Assembly (NCBI RefSeq): GCF_037975245.1
Contig: NC_092570.1
Coordinates: 15,262,001-15,326,000, forward strand
From: Apostichopus japonicus
Taxonomy: Eukaryota > Echinodermata > Holothuroidea > Aspidochirotida > Stichopodidae
Length of the DNA: 64,000 bases
Direction: 5' to 3'
The translations under genes and the position numbers were made by a program. Below the pieces are notes generated by a model, which was not told the origin of the DNA, ran no database searches, and saw nothing but the letters and a program-made list of their open reading frames with translations. Each line of letters opens with the position of its first letter. The stretch's first letter is position 1. Positions 1 to 12,996 of this stretch are shown here, in pieces.

Positions 1-971
1 ATTCTTGAATATTGTTAACTCCATGTTATTTTCAAGACTACTTCTGATCAGTGATAAAGCATGGAATTGGGTAAGGAGTATAACGCTTCTCCACTTTACT
101 CCTACTTAGTGTTACATAGATTACAAATAATCAATCTTAATAACTGTTATGAAAACACCTTGTCCAATCTACATAGATCTAACTACTCATCCATGCAACA
201 ACCTCTCTTTTCTTCTTAGATTATAAACACCATGTTATCAAATGACTCTTTTATGCTAAAATAAATTATTTGTATAATAAAACACTTCCCAAACAAATTT
301 TCAATTGAAAATGTAATTGTGTTGCATTGTATTACCTCGACATGTGCTTGCCTTGCATTCTAATTACTATCTGATACACAGAGAATTTGGCCCAACATCC
401 CAAAATATCATGATTGCACAGACTGTATAATGTACACATAAAACTTTAACAGGTTTCTGTCCTTCAAAACCAATTGCATAACTATCCATGCGATCATAAC
501 CATAACATTTTGTAAAAGTTGAGTGCATGATACCTAAAACAACTGGTTTGCAGTGATTTTTTCCCCATAAGCAATGCAAAATATGTTAGTCACTGGATGG
601 TGGAAATCTTTAAAATTGACTTCACTTCTCACTAACCTGTCTCCACACAACTACTGCACCACTATCTATTTAGTTATTTCTGTGAAGACAAATGCCACAA
701 GCATCTCTACTGTACAGGAAACTGGCAGCAATCTGACAACATTATTATACAATATTTTTACTTTTTTTATGCCATAAATCATTAAACAGTCAATTTTCAA
801 AATGATTTTCAGCGGTACGTTAGTTATGGATCCACTACTAAGGAGACGGTCTTGAAAAAAAAGGAAATCTTCAATCTCACTTTTTGAAATTGATTAACAT
901 ACAATTTAAACAATACATTTGAAAGTTATGATCAATTTTAATTATTTTGTAAGTATTTTTCCTTCTTTCAG
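1..971. other. Non-coding flank or intron before the kinase exon
   Basis: AT-rich sequence with stops in all frames and no convincing exon. It ends in a polypyrimidine tract and CAG that form the acceptor for the exon starting at 972, so at least its right part should be an intron of that gene, whose 5' exons would lie before the window. Confidence 0.6.
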
Positions 972-1200
972 ATGTTGGCATGCCTCATGTATTACATTTT
1001 GAGTGATGGACATGTCCCATTCGAAACCACAGTGCCTTACACTGATCAGCCAGAAGGTGTGGTGACAAACATGAAAAAGGGTCAATATAGCCTTAAACAT
1101 CTTGGAACACATGACACTTTTCAGCCACTATTGGAAAACATGCTTAACAGGGATGAAAAACTGAGGCCCACTATTGAGGATTGCATAGCATTTTATGAGG
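972..1200 (+). CDS. Exon: C-lobe of an IRE1/RNase L-like protein kinase domain
   Basis: The exon encodes 76 residues plus one base. It follows a strong acceptor (ttccttctttcag) and ends at a GTAAGT donor. What is visible: a hydrophobic helix LACLMYYILSDGHVPFE, the family's usual YYxLSxGxHPF pattern of subdomain IX; then NMKKGQYSLKHL; then LLENMLNRDEKLRPTIEDC, which holds the subdomain XI arginine in RPT. The I..G.YSL..L spacing is typical of IRE1, RNase L and related ankyrin-kinases more than of classical kinases. The ATP-binding and catalytic loops would be in exons before the window, so activity cannot be judged. The exon ends in phase 1 and joins the exon at 2056 in frame (G plus AA gives Glu). 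If it were not spliced, translation would stop a few codons later. No KEN RNase domain follows; the repeat exon does. Confidence 0.72.
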
Positions 1201-2055
1201 GTAAGTTATTAGGCTAAAACTTCTATGCCTCAGCATTGACTGAGTAAAACCTTCAACACTGCTTGATTTAGGGTTGGTTAGGTGAAAGCAGATTAAGAAG
1301 CAATTCTTAAAAACTGGTATGTTTAAAGTATGAAAGTACGGTATAAATATGAATTCAAAACTGTCAAAGGTACGTATACCTCTCAGAAAGTGCTTTTCAG
1401 AGTTTTCATGTATTGTTTGTTTTGAATGTAAATATTGTTTTGGAGCTCACCTACATTTCTTGTTTCACAAGCTTTTAGTTCTTACAGAGCATATAGTAAG
1501 GCCACAAAAGTTGTGTCATTAAATAGATTGTTGGAACCAACCCACAAATATAGCATATATACTTACAAATATGTACCAAGAACACAGTCAAAGACAAGTA
1601 ACAGTGCAGTAATGCTGGAGCAGTGCCATACAATTAAAACTGCACAATTCCCAATTGTTCTCAGCTTGGGATATTTGTAAATGCTTGTTATTACATTTCT
1701 ATATCAATTAATTTGAAAGTCTTTATGAATTTTGCAAGTGACTATGCAGCTGGATTGTAGGATTCTACTGTCTTTGGAATTCATCAGTTGAATACTAATT
1801 AAGTTGAATGATCAAGAGGCATATATATATATATAAATATATATATTGCAATTCAAGGACGAGTTTGATTAAAAGTTGATTTTACAAAATGTTTGCATAT
1901 AAGCAGGCATGTATCTGTTTAATTGTTCACTGTTTTGGGGCATCAAATCTGCCAATAGATGGCCTGTTTATATGAACCATTGGCCACTTCGGCTATGTCG
2001 AAAATCACTCTGATCTTTGTGTTGTTATCATATTCAATTATTTTTTCTTTTTTAG
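1201..2055 (+). other. Intron between kinase exon and repeat exon
   Basis: Starts with GTAAGTTATT and ends with a long T-rich tract and TTTTAG. It includes a short (AT)n stretch near 1820-1850. An 81-codon open frame at 1435-1680 has no protein-like composition and no splice support. Confidence 0.55.
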
Positions 2056-4071
2056 AAAATCATCTCAATCCTGATAGTTGCACCATACAATATTGTTCAG
2101 ACACCAAAAATCAAAGTGATCCTTTGCTAGACCAAATGGATGCAGAGACTGTCCCTAGTGGATCTGCAGACACCAAAAATCAAAGTGATCCTTTGCCAGA
2201 CCAGATGGATGCAGATACTGTCCCTAGTGGATCTGCAGACACCAAAAATCAAAGTGATCCTTTGCCAGACCAGATGGATGCAGAGACTGTCTTTAGTGGA
2301 TCTGCAGACACCAAAAATCAAAGTGATCCTTTGCCAGACCAGATGGATTCAGAGACTGTCCCTATAGTGGATCTGCATGCACCAAAAATCAAAGTGATCC
2401 TTTGCCAGACCAAATGGATGCAGAGACTGTCCCTAGTGGATCTGCAGACACCAAAAATCAAAGTGATCCTTTGCCAGACCAGATGGATGCAGAGACTCCC
2501 TAGTGGATCTGCAGACACCAAAAATCAAAGTGATCCTTTGCCAGACCAGATGGATGCAGAGACTGTCTTTAGTGGATCTGCAGACACCAAAAATCAAAGT
2601 GATCCTTTGCCAGACCAGATGTATGCAGAGACTGTCCCTAGTGGATCTGCAGACACCAAAAATCAAAGTGATCCTTTGCCAGACCAAATGGATGCAGAGA
2701 CTGTCCCTAGTGGATCTGCAGACACCAAAAATCAAAGTGATCCTTTGCCAGACCAGATGGATGCAGAGACTGTCTTTAGTGGATCTGCAGACACCAAAAA
2801 TCAAAGTGATCCTTTGCCAGACCAGATGGATTCAGAGACTGTCCCTATAGTGGATCTGCATGCACCAAAAATCAAAGTGATCCTTTGCCAGACCAGATGG
2901 ATGCAGATACTGTCCCTAGTGGATCTGCAGACACCAAAAATCAAAGTGATCCTTTGCCAGACCAGATGGATGCAGAGACTGTCTTTAGTGGATCTGCAGA
3001 CACCAAAAATCAAAGTGATCCTTTGCCAGACCAGATGGATGCAGAGACTGTCTTTAGTGGATCTGCAGACACCAAAAATCAAAGTGATCCTTTGCCAGAC
3101 CAGATGGATTCAGAGACTGTCCCTAGTGGATCTGCATGCACCAAAAATCAAAGTGATCCTTTGCCAGACCAAATGGATGCAGAGACTGTCCCTAGTGGAT
3201 CTGCAGACACCAAATATCAAAGTGATCCTTTGCCAGACCAGATGGATGCAGATACTGTCCCTAGTGGATCTGCAGACACCAAAAATCAAAGTGATCCTTT
3301 GCCAGACCAGATGGATGCAGAGACTGTCTTTAGTGGATCTGCAGACACCAAAAATCAAAGTGATCCTTTGCCAGACCAGATGGATGCAGAGACTGTCTTT
3401 AGTGGATCTGCAGACACCAAAAATCAAAGTGATCCTTTGCCAGACCAGATGGATTCAGAGACTGTCCCTATAGTGGATCTGCATGCACCAAAAATCAAAG
3501 TGATCCTTTGCCAGACCAAATGGATGCAGAGACTGTCCCTAGTGGATCTGCAGACACCAAAAATCAAAGTGATCCTTTGCCAGACCAGATGGATGCAGAG
3601 ACTGTCTTTAGTGGATCTGCAGACACCAAAAATCAAAGTGATCCTTTGCCAGACCAAATGGATGCAGAGACTGTCCCTAGTGGATCTGCAGACACCAAAA
3701 ATCAAAGTGATCCTTTGCCAGACCAGATGTATGCAGAGACTGTCCCTAGTGGATCTGCAGACACCAAAAATCAAAGTGATCCTTTGCCAGACCAAATGGA
3801 TGCAGAGACTGTCCCTAGTGGATCTGCAGACACCAAAAATCAAAGTGATCCTTTGCCAGACCAGATGGATGCAGAGACTGTCTTTAGTGGATCTGCAGAC
3901 ACCAAAAATCAAAGTGATCCTTTGCCAGACCAAATGGATGCAGAGACTGTCCCTAGTGGATCTGCAGACACCAAAAATCTAAGTGATCCTTTGCCAGACC
4001 AGATGGATGCAGAGACTGTCCTAAGTGCATTCTCATTTGTGTCAAGTGGCTTAAAGCATCGGTTCCAGCAG
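2056..4071 (+). CDS. Large exon: 23-residue repeat array followed by the start of a BRCT domain
   Basis: Acceptor at 2054-2055 after a T-rich tract; donor GTGAGT at 4072 directly after CAG. The exon opens with a unique lead (NHLNPDSCTIQYCS), then carries about 28 copies of an acidic 23-residue repeat (core DTKNQSDPLPDQMD). It ends with SAFSFVSSGLKHRFQQ, which matches the first strand of the BRCA1 BRCT domain including the Ser-Gly pair of the phosphoserine pocket (human S1655/G1656). It begins in phase with the kinase exon and ends in phase 0 with the next BRCT exon, but the two ends are in different frames because units 4, 6, 11 and 20 change length by +2, -2, +2 and +2. Read from the left, the frame stops at 3474-3476. 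This could be a pseudogene allele, an assembly or sequencing error in the repeat, or two separate transcripts. Confidence 0.7.
2100..4032 (+). repeat. Coding minisatellite, 69-bp unit, about 28 copies
   Basis: Units start at 2100, 2169, 2238, 2307 and so on. All are 69 bp except units 4 (2307-2377), 11 (2790-2860) and 20 (3413-3483), each 71 bp with an extra TA giving ccctatagtgg, and unit 6 (2447-2513), 67 bp, which lacks GT. Units differ at a few sites only (ccctag/ctttag; gagact/gatact; gatgca/gattca/tatgca; agaccag/agaccaa). Unit types recur in order as higher-order blocks: units 2-5, 12-16 and 17-21 share one order, and 7-10 resembles 22-26. This shows recent block duplication. Two of the three forward frames and one reverse frame are free of stops in the consensus unit, so long antisense open frames here are shadows. 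Confidence 0.95.
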
Positions 4072-4916
4072 GTGAGTGGTATTCTGTCCATTGACATGTG
4101 TGTTAACTTAAGAAACTTTCTGTTATCAAGAGCATATGTCAGGACACACTCACACAGCTGATAGCTATTTTTATGAAAAGGGAGATAAATATATCCTTCC
4201 TATTGCTGTACAGTTTTTTGTTTATGCGTGTGTTGGGGAATATTTTGTCAGAGTTTGGGTTATCAACAGCCATTTTTGACAACAACAGGCAGATTTAGGG
4301 ATCTTTTCAAAACTTGAAGGCAAGTGAAAACAACATACTGTAAACATTTTTGCTCTCCATACCAAACTTAACTTTGCTAATGCAATATGCATATAGGTTA
4401 GGCCTATTCATTCATTGCAGTGTGAGTTGTATTATTCGGTGCAGGCTGTCCATTATTGTGCCCTTATCTTTAATCTTAAGGACTTTTTGGTCAAAGACTT
4501 GTGATTATCCAGAATACTAATAGCTTTGGTTGAAATTCAGCTCACGCTGTGACAAAGGGTTTTTAATTGGACTCTTATTAGCTGCTCTAATTCATACTTG
4601 TCATTATGGTATGAGTTACTGTACCATTGGTGCTCTTGTGAACTCCTTTAAGAGGTTATTTGACATTTATGTGAACATTCTCTTTTGTGCATGCATGGAT
4701 ATGAATATTACTGACTTGTAAAGAAAGTTATTCACTATCTGTTATTTCTAGTGTTAGAATTTACATGATTGTGCTTCAGACTTTGAAAATTGATCAAAAG
4801 TAAGATCCTAAATATACTCTTCAATTAAGAGCATAAATGTGGTTTATATTCACATTTATAAGTGACAAATTATACTCACTTCAATTTTTTTTAACCTATC
4901 TGATTTTGCTATACAG
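4072..4916 (+). other. Intron within the BRCT-coding region
   Basis: Bounded by GTGAGT and a T-rich tract ending ATACAG. A 63-codon open frame at 4530-4721 is not protein-like. Nothing else is recognisable. Confidence 0.7.
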
Positions 4917-5004
4917 AATCATATACAGAAGCTGGCAGACCTCCATGGTTGTAGATATACTGCAATGATAGAGAGTACCACAACCCATGTTATTCTCATT
5001 GCTG
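4917..5004 (+). CDS. brca1-like: BRCA1-like BRCT exon (first half of BRCT1)
   Basis: An 88-bp exon starting in phase 0 after ATACAG and ending in phase 1 at GTGAGT. It encodes NHIQKLADLHGCRYT then STTTHVILIAG. The TTTHVI stretch is the conserved BRCT strand found in BRCA1 (ETTHVV) and BARD1 (VTHVV). As I recall, human BRCA1 exon 17, which covers the same segment, is also 88 bp, so intron positions appear conserved. The exon would act in phosphopeptide binding in DNA-damage signalling if joined to the following exons. Confidence 0.87.
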
Positions 5005-5401
5005 GTGAGTATTGTTGTAACTCTATTTTAATGTCTTCTCATTCTTTTATCAGTTAGTTAACTCGCTTCATGTTATTGGTAACTTCAAAATCTTTTAAGT
5101 AATCATTAACCAACAGCACATGTGAATAAAATGTCTAAACTCATGGATTTCAGTATTCTTACATATATCTTCATGTTTGAGTTTAATTGCTGGGTGTGAT
5201 AAGGAGTTCTTTAATACCCTTAGAAGTGTGCACTTGTTGACATTGTCAAAATTCTGACCTCAGGCTGACCTTCTTGAATGTCATTCATAAACTTTATTAA
5301 CTAGTGCAGGTTGTGTACATACAATTTATCAAGGACTGATTAGGTAATTTCACAAACAATAAAGGAAGCAAAATCACTTTGTGTTTTAAATCTTTTTGCA
5401 G
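5005..5401 (+). other. Intron
   Basis: 397 bp from GTGAGT to a tract ending TTTTTGCAG. No other feature seen. Confidence 0.8.
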
Positions 5402-5476
5402 AAAAGGGGAAATGTCCCAGAACTATGAAGTATATTACAGGCATTGCTGCTGGATTGTGGATAGTGAGCTACTCAT
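5402..5476 (+). CDS. brca1-like: BRCA1-like BRCT exon (core helix and Trp of BRCT1)
   Basis: A 75-bp exon, phase 1 at both ends, donor GTAAGT. It encodes EKGKCPRTMKYITGIAAG followed by LWIVSYS. This aligns closely with human BRCA1 around [20 protein letters not shown]. The lysine in TMKY corresponds to BRCA1 K1702, which contacts the phosphate, and the Trp in LWIVSY is the hallmark BRCT tryptophan. BARD1 fits less well here (STLKCMLGILNGCW). Human BRCA1 exon 18, by memory 78 bp, covers the same segment. Confidence 0.9.
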
Positions 5477-6581
5477 GTAAGTTTAAATGAATTTGTCTGT
5501 CCATGTGACTATATATGTTTATAATATGTTCTTATCACCTGCACATATGCTTGATTAGTCCTTTTACCTGCAGTGTTGTACAAAGATTCTGTTTCTGATT
5601 TAGGACTATGCCCTATATAGTAGGACAAAAGTCATTCAGTATGTAGATGTTGGTCACTCAGTAAGGCAGTGTCAGGGCAGAAAAGGATAAAGAAGTCAAA
5701 ACTGTAGAACATCAAAGGGTGACGATAGATTAAAGTTCAAGAGTGGCTTTGGCCTTTGGACAAAATGTTAACCAAAATAAGCAACACCCATCAGTTGCTT
5801 CAGTGATAGCAGAACTCATATAGAACTATCTTTAAAAAACTTTTTCAGTTACAACTTTTAAATATGGAATTGTTTCCAATTATATGTCTCTCTGCTAAGC
5901 ACTTATAATCATCCTTGTTTGAAACAGGTCATTTTGTAAATGGAAGTTATATATGGTACAACACAGTAACTTGACATATTGAGAGTGATTAGACAGTTAA
6001 ATGGAAGTTGCATTGGGCATACAGTTTCAAAACATTTGTGTGTTATTGGAATTTGAAATATACTGACTATATGTGTAGGTTTCACTCCTTTATGCTTGGA
6101 GCATGTGTGGTATGGCAGCAGCTAATGATGATATGTTAATGCGTGCAAATTAAGAAACAATTTTGTTCTGTCCACCTGTTTGCATTAGGGGTGCTTCTTT
6201 GCATGCCACTCATTTGAATGAGTTTTTGAAATTTTGCTGAGCCATGTTGGTTCCTGAACTTCTTGTATTTTGAACAGGGGAAGTTTAAAGTGATAATGAT
6301 CATAAATAGACAAATGTCTTTCAGCTCAGCAAATGTGCATATATTGAGAATGATCTCTTGCTATTACTTCATTGAATATATGTTGAAAGCAGTTGCTAAT
6401 GGTAGATATTAAGCTTCCAATTTTATTTCTTTGCTGATGGTAGTTTTGGAAATTTCTATAATAATTAAGAGGTACAGCACTTGAGATTTTAAGAAGTTCT
6501 GAAAATCAGCCATTAAAAATGTAATGTACTGTAGATAATGGTTCTTCATGTTTTGTCTATTCTCATCCCTTTGTAATATAG
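5477..6581 (+). other. Intron
   Basis: About 1.1 kb from GTAAGT to ATATAG. No coding potential or repeat recognised. Confidence 0.8.
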
Positions 6582-6758
6582 GGGTACAATCTTCCCTCAA
6601 AGCTGGCAGGCTTCTTGCAGAAGCAGACTTCGAAATCATTGGTGACTCTTTGGGTGTCCATTATGGCCCAATGAGGGCAAGGACCAGAAGAGAAGGAAAG
6701 CCTCTCTTATCCAAATACTCCATCTCCCTGCTTGGGGAATCAAGTAGCGGTCCTGAAG
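6582..6758 (+). CDS. brca1-like: BRCA1-like BRCT exon (end of BRCT1, linker, start of BRCT2)
   Basis: A 177-bp exon. Its first two bases complete a Trp codon (T|GG), giving SYSWVQSSLK, the counterpart of BRCA1 SYFWVTQSIK. Next come LLAEADFEIIGDSLG (BRCA1 LNEHDFEVRGD), then GPMRARTRREGKP (BRCA1 GPKRARE), then LLSKYSISLLGESSSGPE, which aligns with the first strand of BRCT2 (GLEICCYGPF). The length nearly equals the sum of human exons 19-21 (41+84+55 by memory), as if those introns were absent or gained elsewhere. The donor GTGATT is weak but phase 1 fits. Exons for the rest of BRCT2 are not found downstream; satellite DNA begins within 600 bp. Confidence 0.88.
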
Positions 6759-7290
6759 GTGATTTACATGAGAGTTGTTCATTTCTCATTACAAATTCTG
6801 TTTTGGGGGAAACCAATTTACTTTTACTTTTTGTATCATTGGGAAATCATTTTGTTAGTACATTGTAGGGAAAGAGGGCCAATTGTGAAGTTTAAAATGT
6901 CTAAGCATGTGAAATCATGTGGTGATGATACTAGTAACATTTATATTTCTATCACATGTCTTTAGACCACTACAAAGGCGTCTGATGCAAATGACCATAA
7001 TATATTTCTTACAAAAATATGCATATGGTTTCTGTGGCAAATTGGTTACACTGGATCAGAAACCCTTAAGACAATTACAAAAAGAAAATTCACATGTTTT
7101 AAATAGGCAGTTCTGATCCATTAGACCTCATTTGTGGTGACCCCTGGTCTATCTTTGGGTCTCTGCTTTTCAAAAGTTATGTTTATATTGATGTACTTAT
7201 TTCTGAAAATTTCTCATTGGTTATGTTGAAGATGACACAAATTTATTTTTCACTGACAGTGCTCTATGGCAGCAACCATGGTTAACAGAA
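6759..7290 (+). other. Sequence following the last BRCT exon, no confirmed exon
   Basis: An acceptor-like TTTAG at 6961-6965 opens a frame to 7116 containing YGFCGKLVTLDQKPLRQL, but its phase does not match the preceding exon and no BRCT2 motif is clear. Treated as intron or 3' flank. Confidence 0.45.
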
Positions 7291-7291
7291 A

Positions 7292-9380
<2,089 letters not shown>

Positions 9381-9384
9381 TCAT

Positions 9385-9903
9385 AGGCGTAGGGGACCAT
9401 TTAAGTTTGAGGGGGGGCAGAAATTGTTGTGCTCGAAAGTTCCCGTGACACTATCTAAGCGGAGCGCCACCATCGGTTGGCGCATAGCGTACAAGAAAAT
9501 TTTTGGCGAAAGGTGCCTCTCAGATTGCCGGAAACGGCACTTCTGAGGCCTTGCAAGTTGCATCTAAACATTCTTTATTTTATAACCTCACAGTTTAGAA
9601 ATTTACACTTCCCTAACATATCGGTAAATTACAAGTTGAAAAATTGTAACATCATTTTGAAGGGGAAAAATAGGACAGTATATTTCTTAAGCTCCTATTT
9701 AGTTACCATATTTATTATTTTAACACAGTACTCAGCTACCTCCAGAAAAACATACATTGTTCAACGACACGTAGGCGGGATATTGTCCCTGTGTCGGGTA
9801 AGACTGCAATTTGTCTCACAGAAAAAATAAAATATAACAAAGAATATGATAAACCTGTACTTTTAGGCTTGTACGCATCCCCCCCCACTGCCCCCATCTA
9901 TGA
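9385..9903. mobile_element. Degenerate non-autonomous element inserted in the satellite
   Basis: GC-richer than its surroundings. Begins cataggcgtaggggacc and ends ccccccactgcccccatctatg, weakly inverted. It shares a block (agcgccacca.cggttggcgca.agcgtacaa) with the element at 17526-17913, so the two are one family or share a module. No transposase. Confidence 0.55.
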
Positions 9904-10111
9904 AAAAAATGTGTCTGATATACACTCATGTCGGGAATGTCCAGGTATACAGTTGACTAGTTAAAAAATTTGATCGTGCAAAAAGCTAGTAGCCCAGATG
10001 AGCTGCGCTTGCGGTGGTGTTACACAGAAATATTTGGGCATCATGATGCTAAATAAAGAAAATCATGGCATTGTCGGGCATATATTTGAAAAAGATTCGG
10101 GCAAGCTATTG

Positions 10112-10156
<45 letters not shown>

Positions 10157-10450
10157 ATTTACTTAGACTGTCCGAATTTTTCAGGACTTTTGCCAGAATT
10201 TGTCCTCTGTAAATTTGGGGGGGGGGCAGTCTGCCCCCCCCTGCCTTGTATGCCTGTGATCTAGTGCCTGTGATCCGGCAATGTGTGTCGTCTGGCAAGG
10301 GTGTTGTTCAATAACAACTTCCCGACATGGACGTTAAATGGATGTGTGCCGAGAGATTGGCTTCGGTCAGCTTGCGAGTCTACAAGCCTCCATGGCTTCT
10401 TTCGCGAGTTCCTGCTTGCGGGAAGATCACATATACATACATACATACAT
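9904..10450. other. Mixed insert: (AT)n, second G-run element end, ACAT microsatellite
   Basis: Includes (AT)n at 10114-10158, ggggggg...ccccccc segments near 10218-10243 that resemble another end of the 9385 element family, and a short (ACAT)n near 10431-10450. Short open frames here are chance frames. Confidence 0.5.
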
Positions 10451-11410
10451 CTAGGATGGCTTTCTGTCATCTTGTATCGTGAAGTTTACTGTAGTATTAT
10501 CCTGGACTCTAATATAGGCCCTATCCCAGATAAATTTCCTTCTATTTTTTAATGTTCTCCTGTTCTATCAGAACATTTGTACCTTTCAACAAAGGCCTGT
10601 GATTTTGGCAGCTTTCATACATTTTGGTGAAGTTTTTGTGTTATAGTCATTGACTCCCATACGTAGAGGATTTATGCATGTAACTTTATCCTGTGTTTGG
10701 GGATGACTTAAGTAATGTTATGACATTTGATTTTTTATTTATGTTCTCCTATTTTATCATGGAATCACCAATTAACAAGTGCCTGTGATTTAGGATGGCT
10801 TTCAATCATCTTGCATGGTGAAGTTTACTGTAGTATTATCCTGGACTCTTATATAGGCCCTATGTTAGATACAATTGTCCTGTGTTTAGGATGGATCTAA
10901 ATATTTCCTGACTGTTTTAATGTTCTACCTATTCTATCAAACACAGTTGTACCTTTCAATAGGGGCCTGTGATTTTGGATAGCTTTCAATCTTCATGATG
11001 AAATGTCTTGTGTTAAAGTCATTGACTTTTGTAAAGGCCCTATCGCTATTAACATGTTTCATGGATTTCCATATTTCCTGACATTTTCTCCATTTATGTT
11101 CTTCTAACTCTTTCATCAAGAGCGTACCTTTCAACAAGGGCTTATGGTTAAAGTTGTCATTCAATCATTCTGTTGAAATCACCTGTAAAATCGTCATTGA
11201 CTCCCATATTGGCTATATGCCTGTTACATTGTCCTGCATTTGAGAATGGATTACCATACTTTTTTTTACAACAACCTAGTTTAACAAGAATTCACTTTTG
11301 ATTAAAGTATTTTGGGTATGGTTGCTTTCTATCTTCCTGGTGAAGTTTGCTGTAGTACTATCACAGACATTTATATAGGCCATATGCCTGTTACATTGTC
11401 CTTTTTGTTG
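10450..11410. repeat. Divergent continuation of the satellite
   Basis: The phrases gtcattgactcccata, tataggccctatg, ttgtcctgtgtt and cctgtgattt reappear with more mutations than in 7412-9380. The edge of the array is therefore older or less homogenised than its centre. Confidence 0.85.
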
Positions 11411-12996
11411 TTTATATACGTAAGTTATGCCTAATGAAGTTATCTTTAGTTAATGGCCATGGTCTCCTACTATATTAAATATAGTCCAAATGGTTATATG
11501 AGCTTAAGTATAGATTCAAATTGTCCTGCTCGAGTTTATAGTTCAGCCATGCATTAAATATTTATATTATACCCAACTTTATCAAGTATGCATGGACATG
11601 TGTGTGAGGATGGATATCTGTATTACCTTAATTTTTAGCAATGTCCTCCGACTTTATCAGGGATATACCTTTTAATAGCCCTGGGCTAGAGTATTTGTAA
11701 TGGCATTACCTTCAGGCAAACAGGAACAATGAACCATATGGCCTCTATTCTTCAAGTATATATTCCATTTAAAATATAAATGGTTTTTATGTGAGGATTT
11801 AGCCCATTATGTTGCAAAAGAAGATGTTGTAAGTCCTTATATGTTTGAGAGTAAATCTTACAACATTTTCTTCTGCATGTATGAGAGTTAGCGTCAACTG
11901 ACATATTGGTAAACAAAACAAATCAGCCCTCAAAAGAGTAAAATAAAGTGATATGAATTCATGTGCTCATGTTGCAGACAAGATGTAGTACTCGCCCCTA
12001 ATTATTTTCTTACATGGTCTGAGGGTTAACATAAAAAAGCAGTAGAGGCAATTGTGGCGTGGCTATTATTATTATGTCGTTGCGAGAGTGATGACGCACT
12101 CTGTACGGACCAGGTGTACTGTGTTCCTGCCAGAATTTAGTAAAAGGTATACAGTGTGTTCCTGCCTACTTTTCCGTATTTAAAGTAGTGGTAATGAGTG
12201 TTCCCTCATGTGTCCACAGGGTAACTTGATGTTCCGAAAAATGTGTTATAGCCCAGGGTAACTTTGTGTTCTCACACGTTTCGCTGCCAACTGCAGAACC
12301 AGGAGTTATTTAAACAATGGTAGCATAAGTTATTGTATACTTATTGTCATAACATTTACTTCATAATCCAATTGATTTAATACCATATTTCTTGTTCAAA
12401 GAGTTGCTTAATTTATTTTAAGTGGACTCTGATGAAATTCTCGCACATATAGGAATGAGGGAATATTAAGTTAACATACTGTATGAATGTAACACTATGT
12501 CAGTCGGATATGTTATAATAGCAAAATTTGTGTACACGCTAATATATCAGAACATTCTAACATTTTCTTAACTCTATTATTCCTCTTGCAGGGTTTTGCT
12601 TTATTTTATAAATAAATTAGAAAATCTACCACCGAGCCTTGTTGTCGTCATTTCCTGCCTTACATGACCTGTGTTTGAGAGTGGGTTCTCATTACTGTTG
12701 AAGTTATTGTTTCCTAATGCATAATTGTTAAGCATGAACATCACACCCGGCATAAAAAAATGATCTAAGCCCTGGCTGCATTATTTAAATCTTGCTTGCA
12801 TTAAAAAAAAATTCTGAGAAATACTTTATTTGACTGAACTTATCATGTGTCAGGGTTCTCGCCAGTTTTTTAGTCAAACCGGGTGGGCCCAAGTGCCAAC
12901 GATTAAATTGTATGTTGTAGGTACCTGGTGTGGTGTCAAGTGACCCGCGTTATTGGAGGGTCCAGGGAAAGAAGCCCCCTGAAATTTAAGCGCATT
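11411..12996. other. No gene recognised
   Basis: AT-rich unique-looking sequence. A stretch at 12050-12660 has mildly higher GC and an AATAAA-type signal near 12608, which might be a solo LTR or old 3' end, but no terminal repeats are demonstrable. Confidence 0.4.

Noticed and set aside
2127-3933. Several long minus-strand open frames across the 69-bp array
   Set aside because: They are the open reverse frame of the repeat unit; lengths follow the array defects and there are no splice sites or other coding signs.
6966-7116. Possible BRCT2 exon (YGFCGKLVTL)
   Set aside because: The phase does not fit the preceding exon and BRCT2 hallmark residues are not visible.
12050-12660. Solo LTR
   Set aside because: No target duplication or matching second terminal repeat could be demonstrated.
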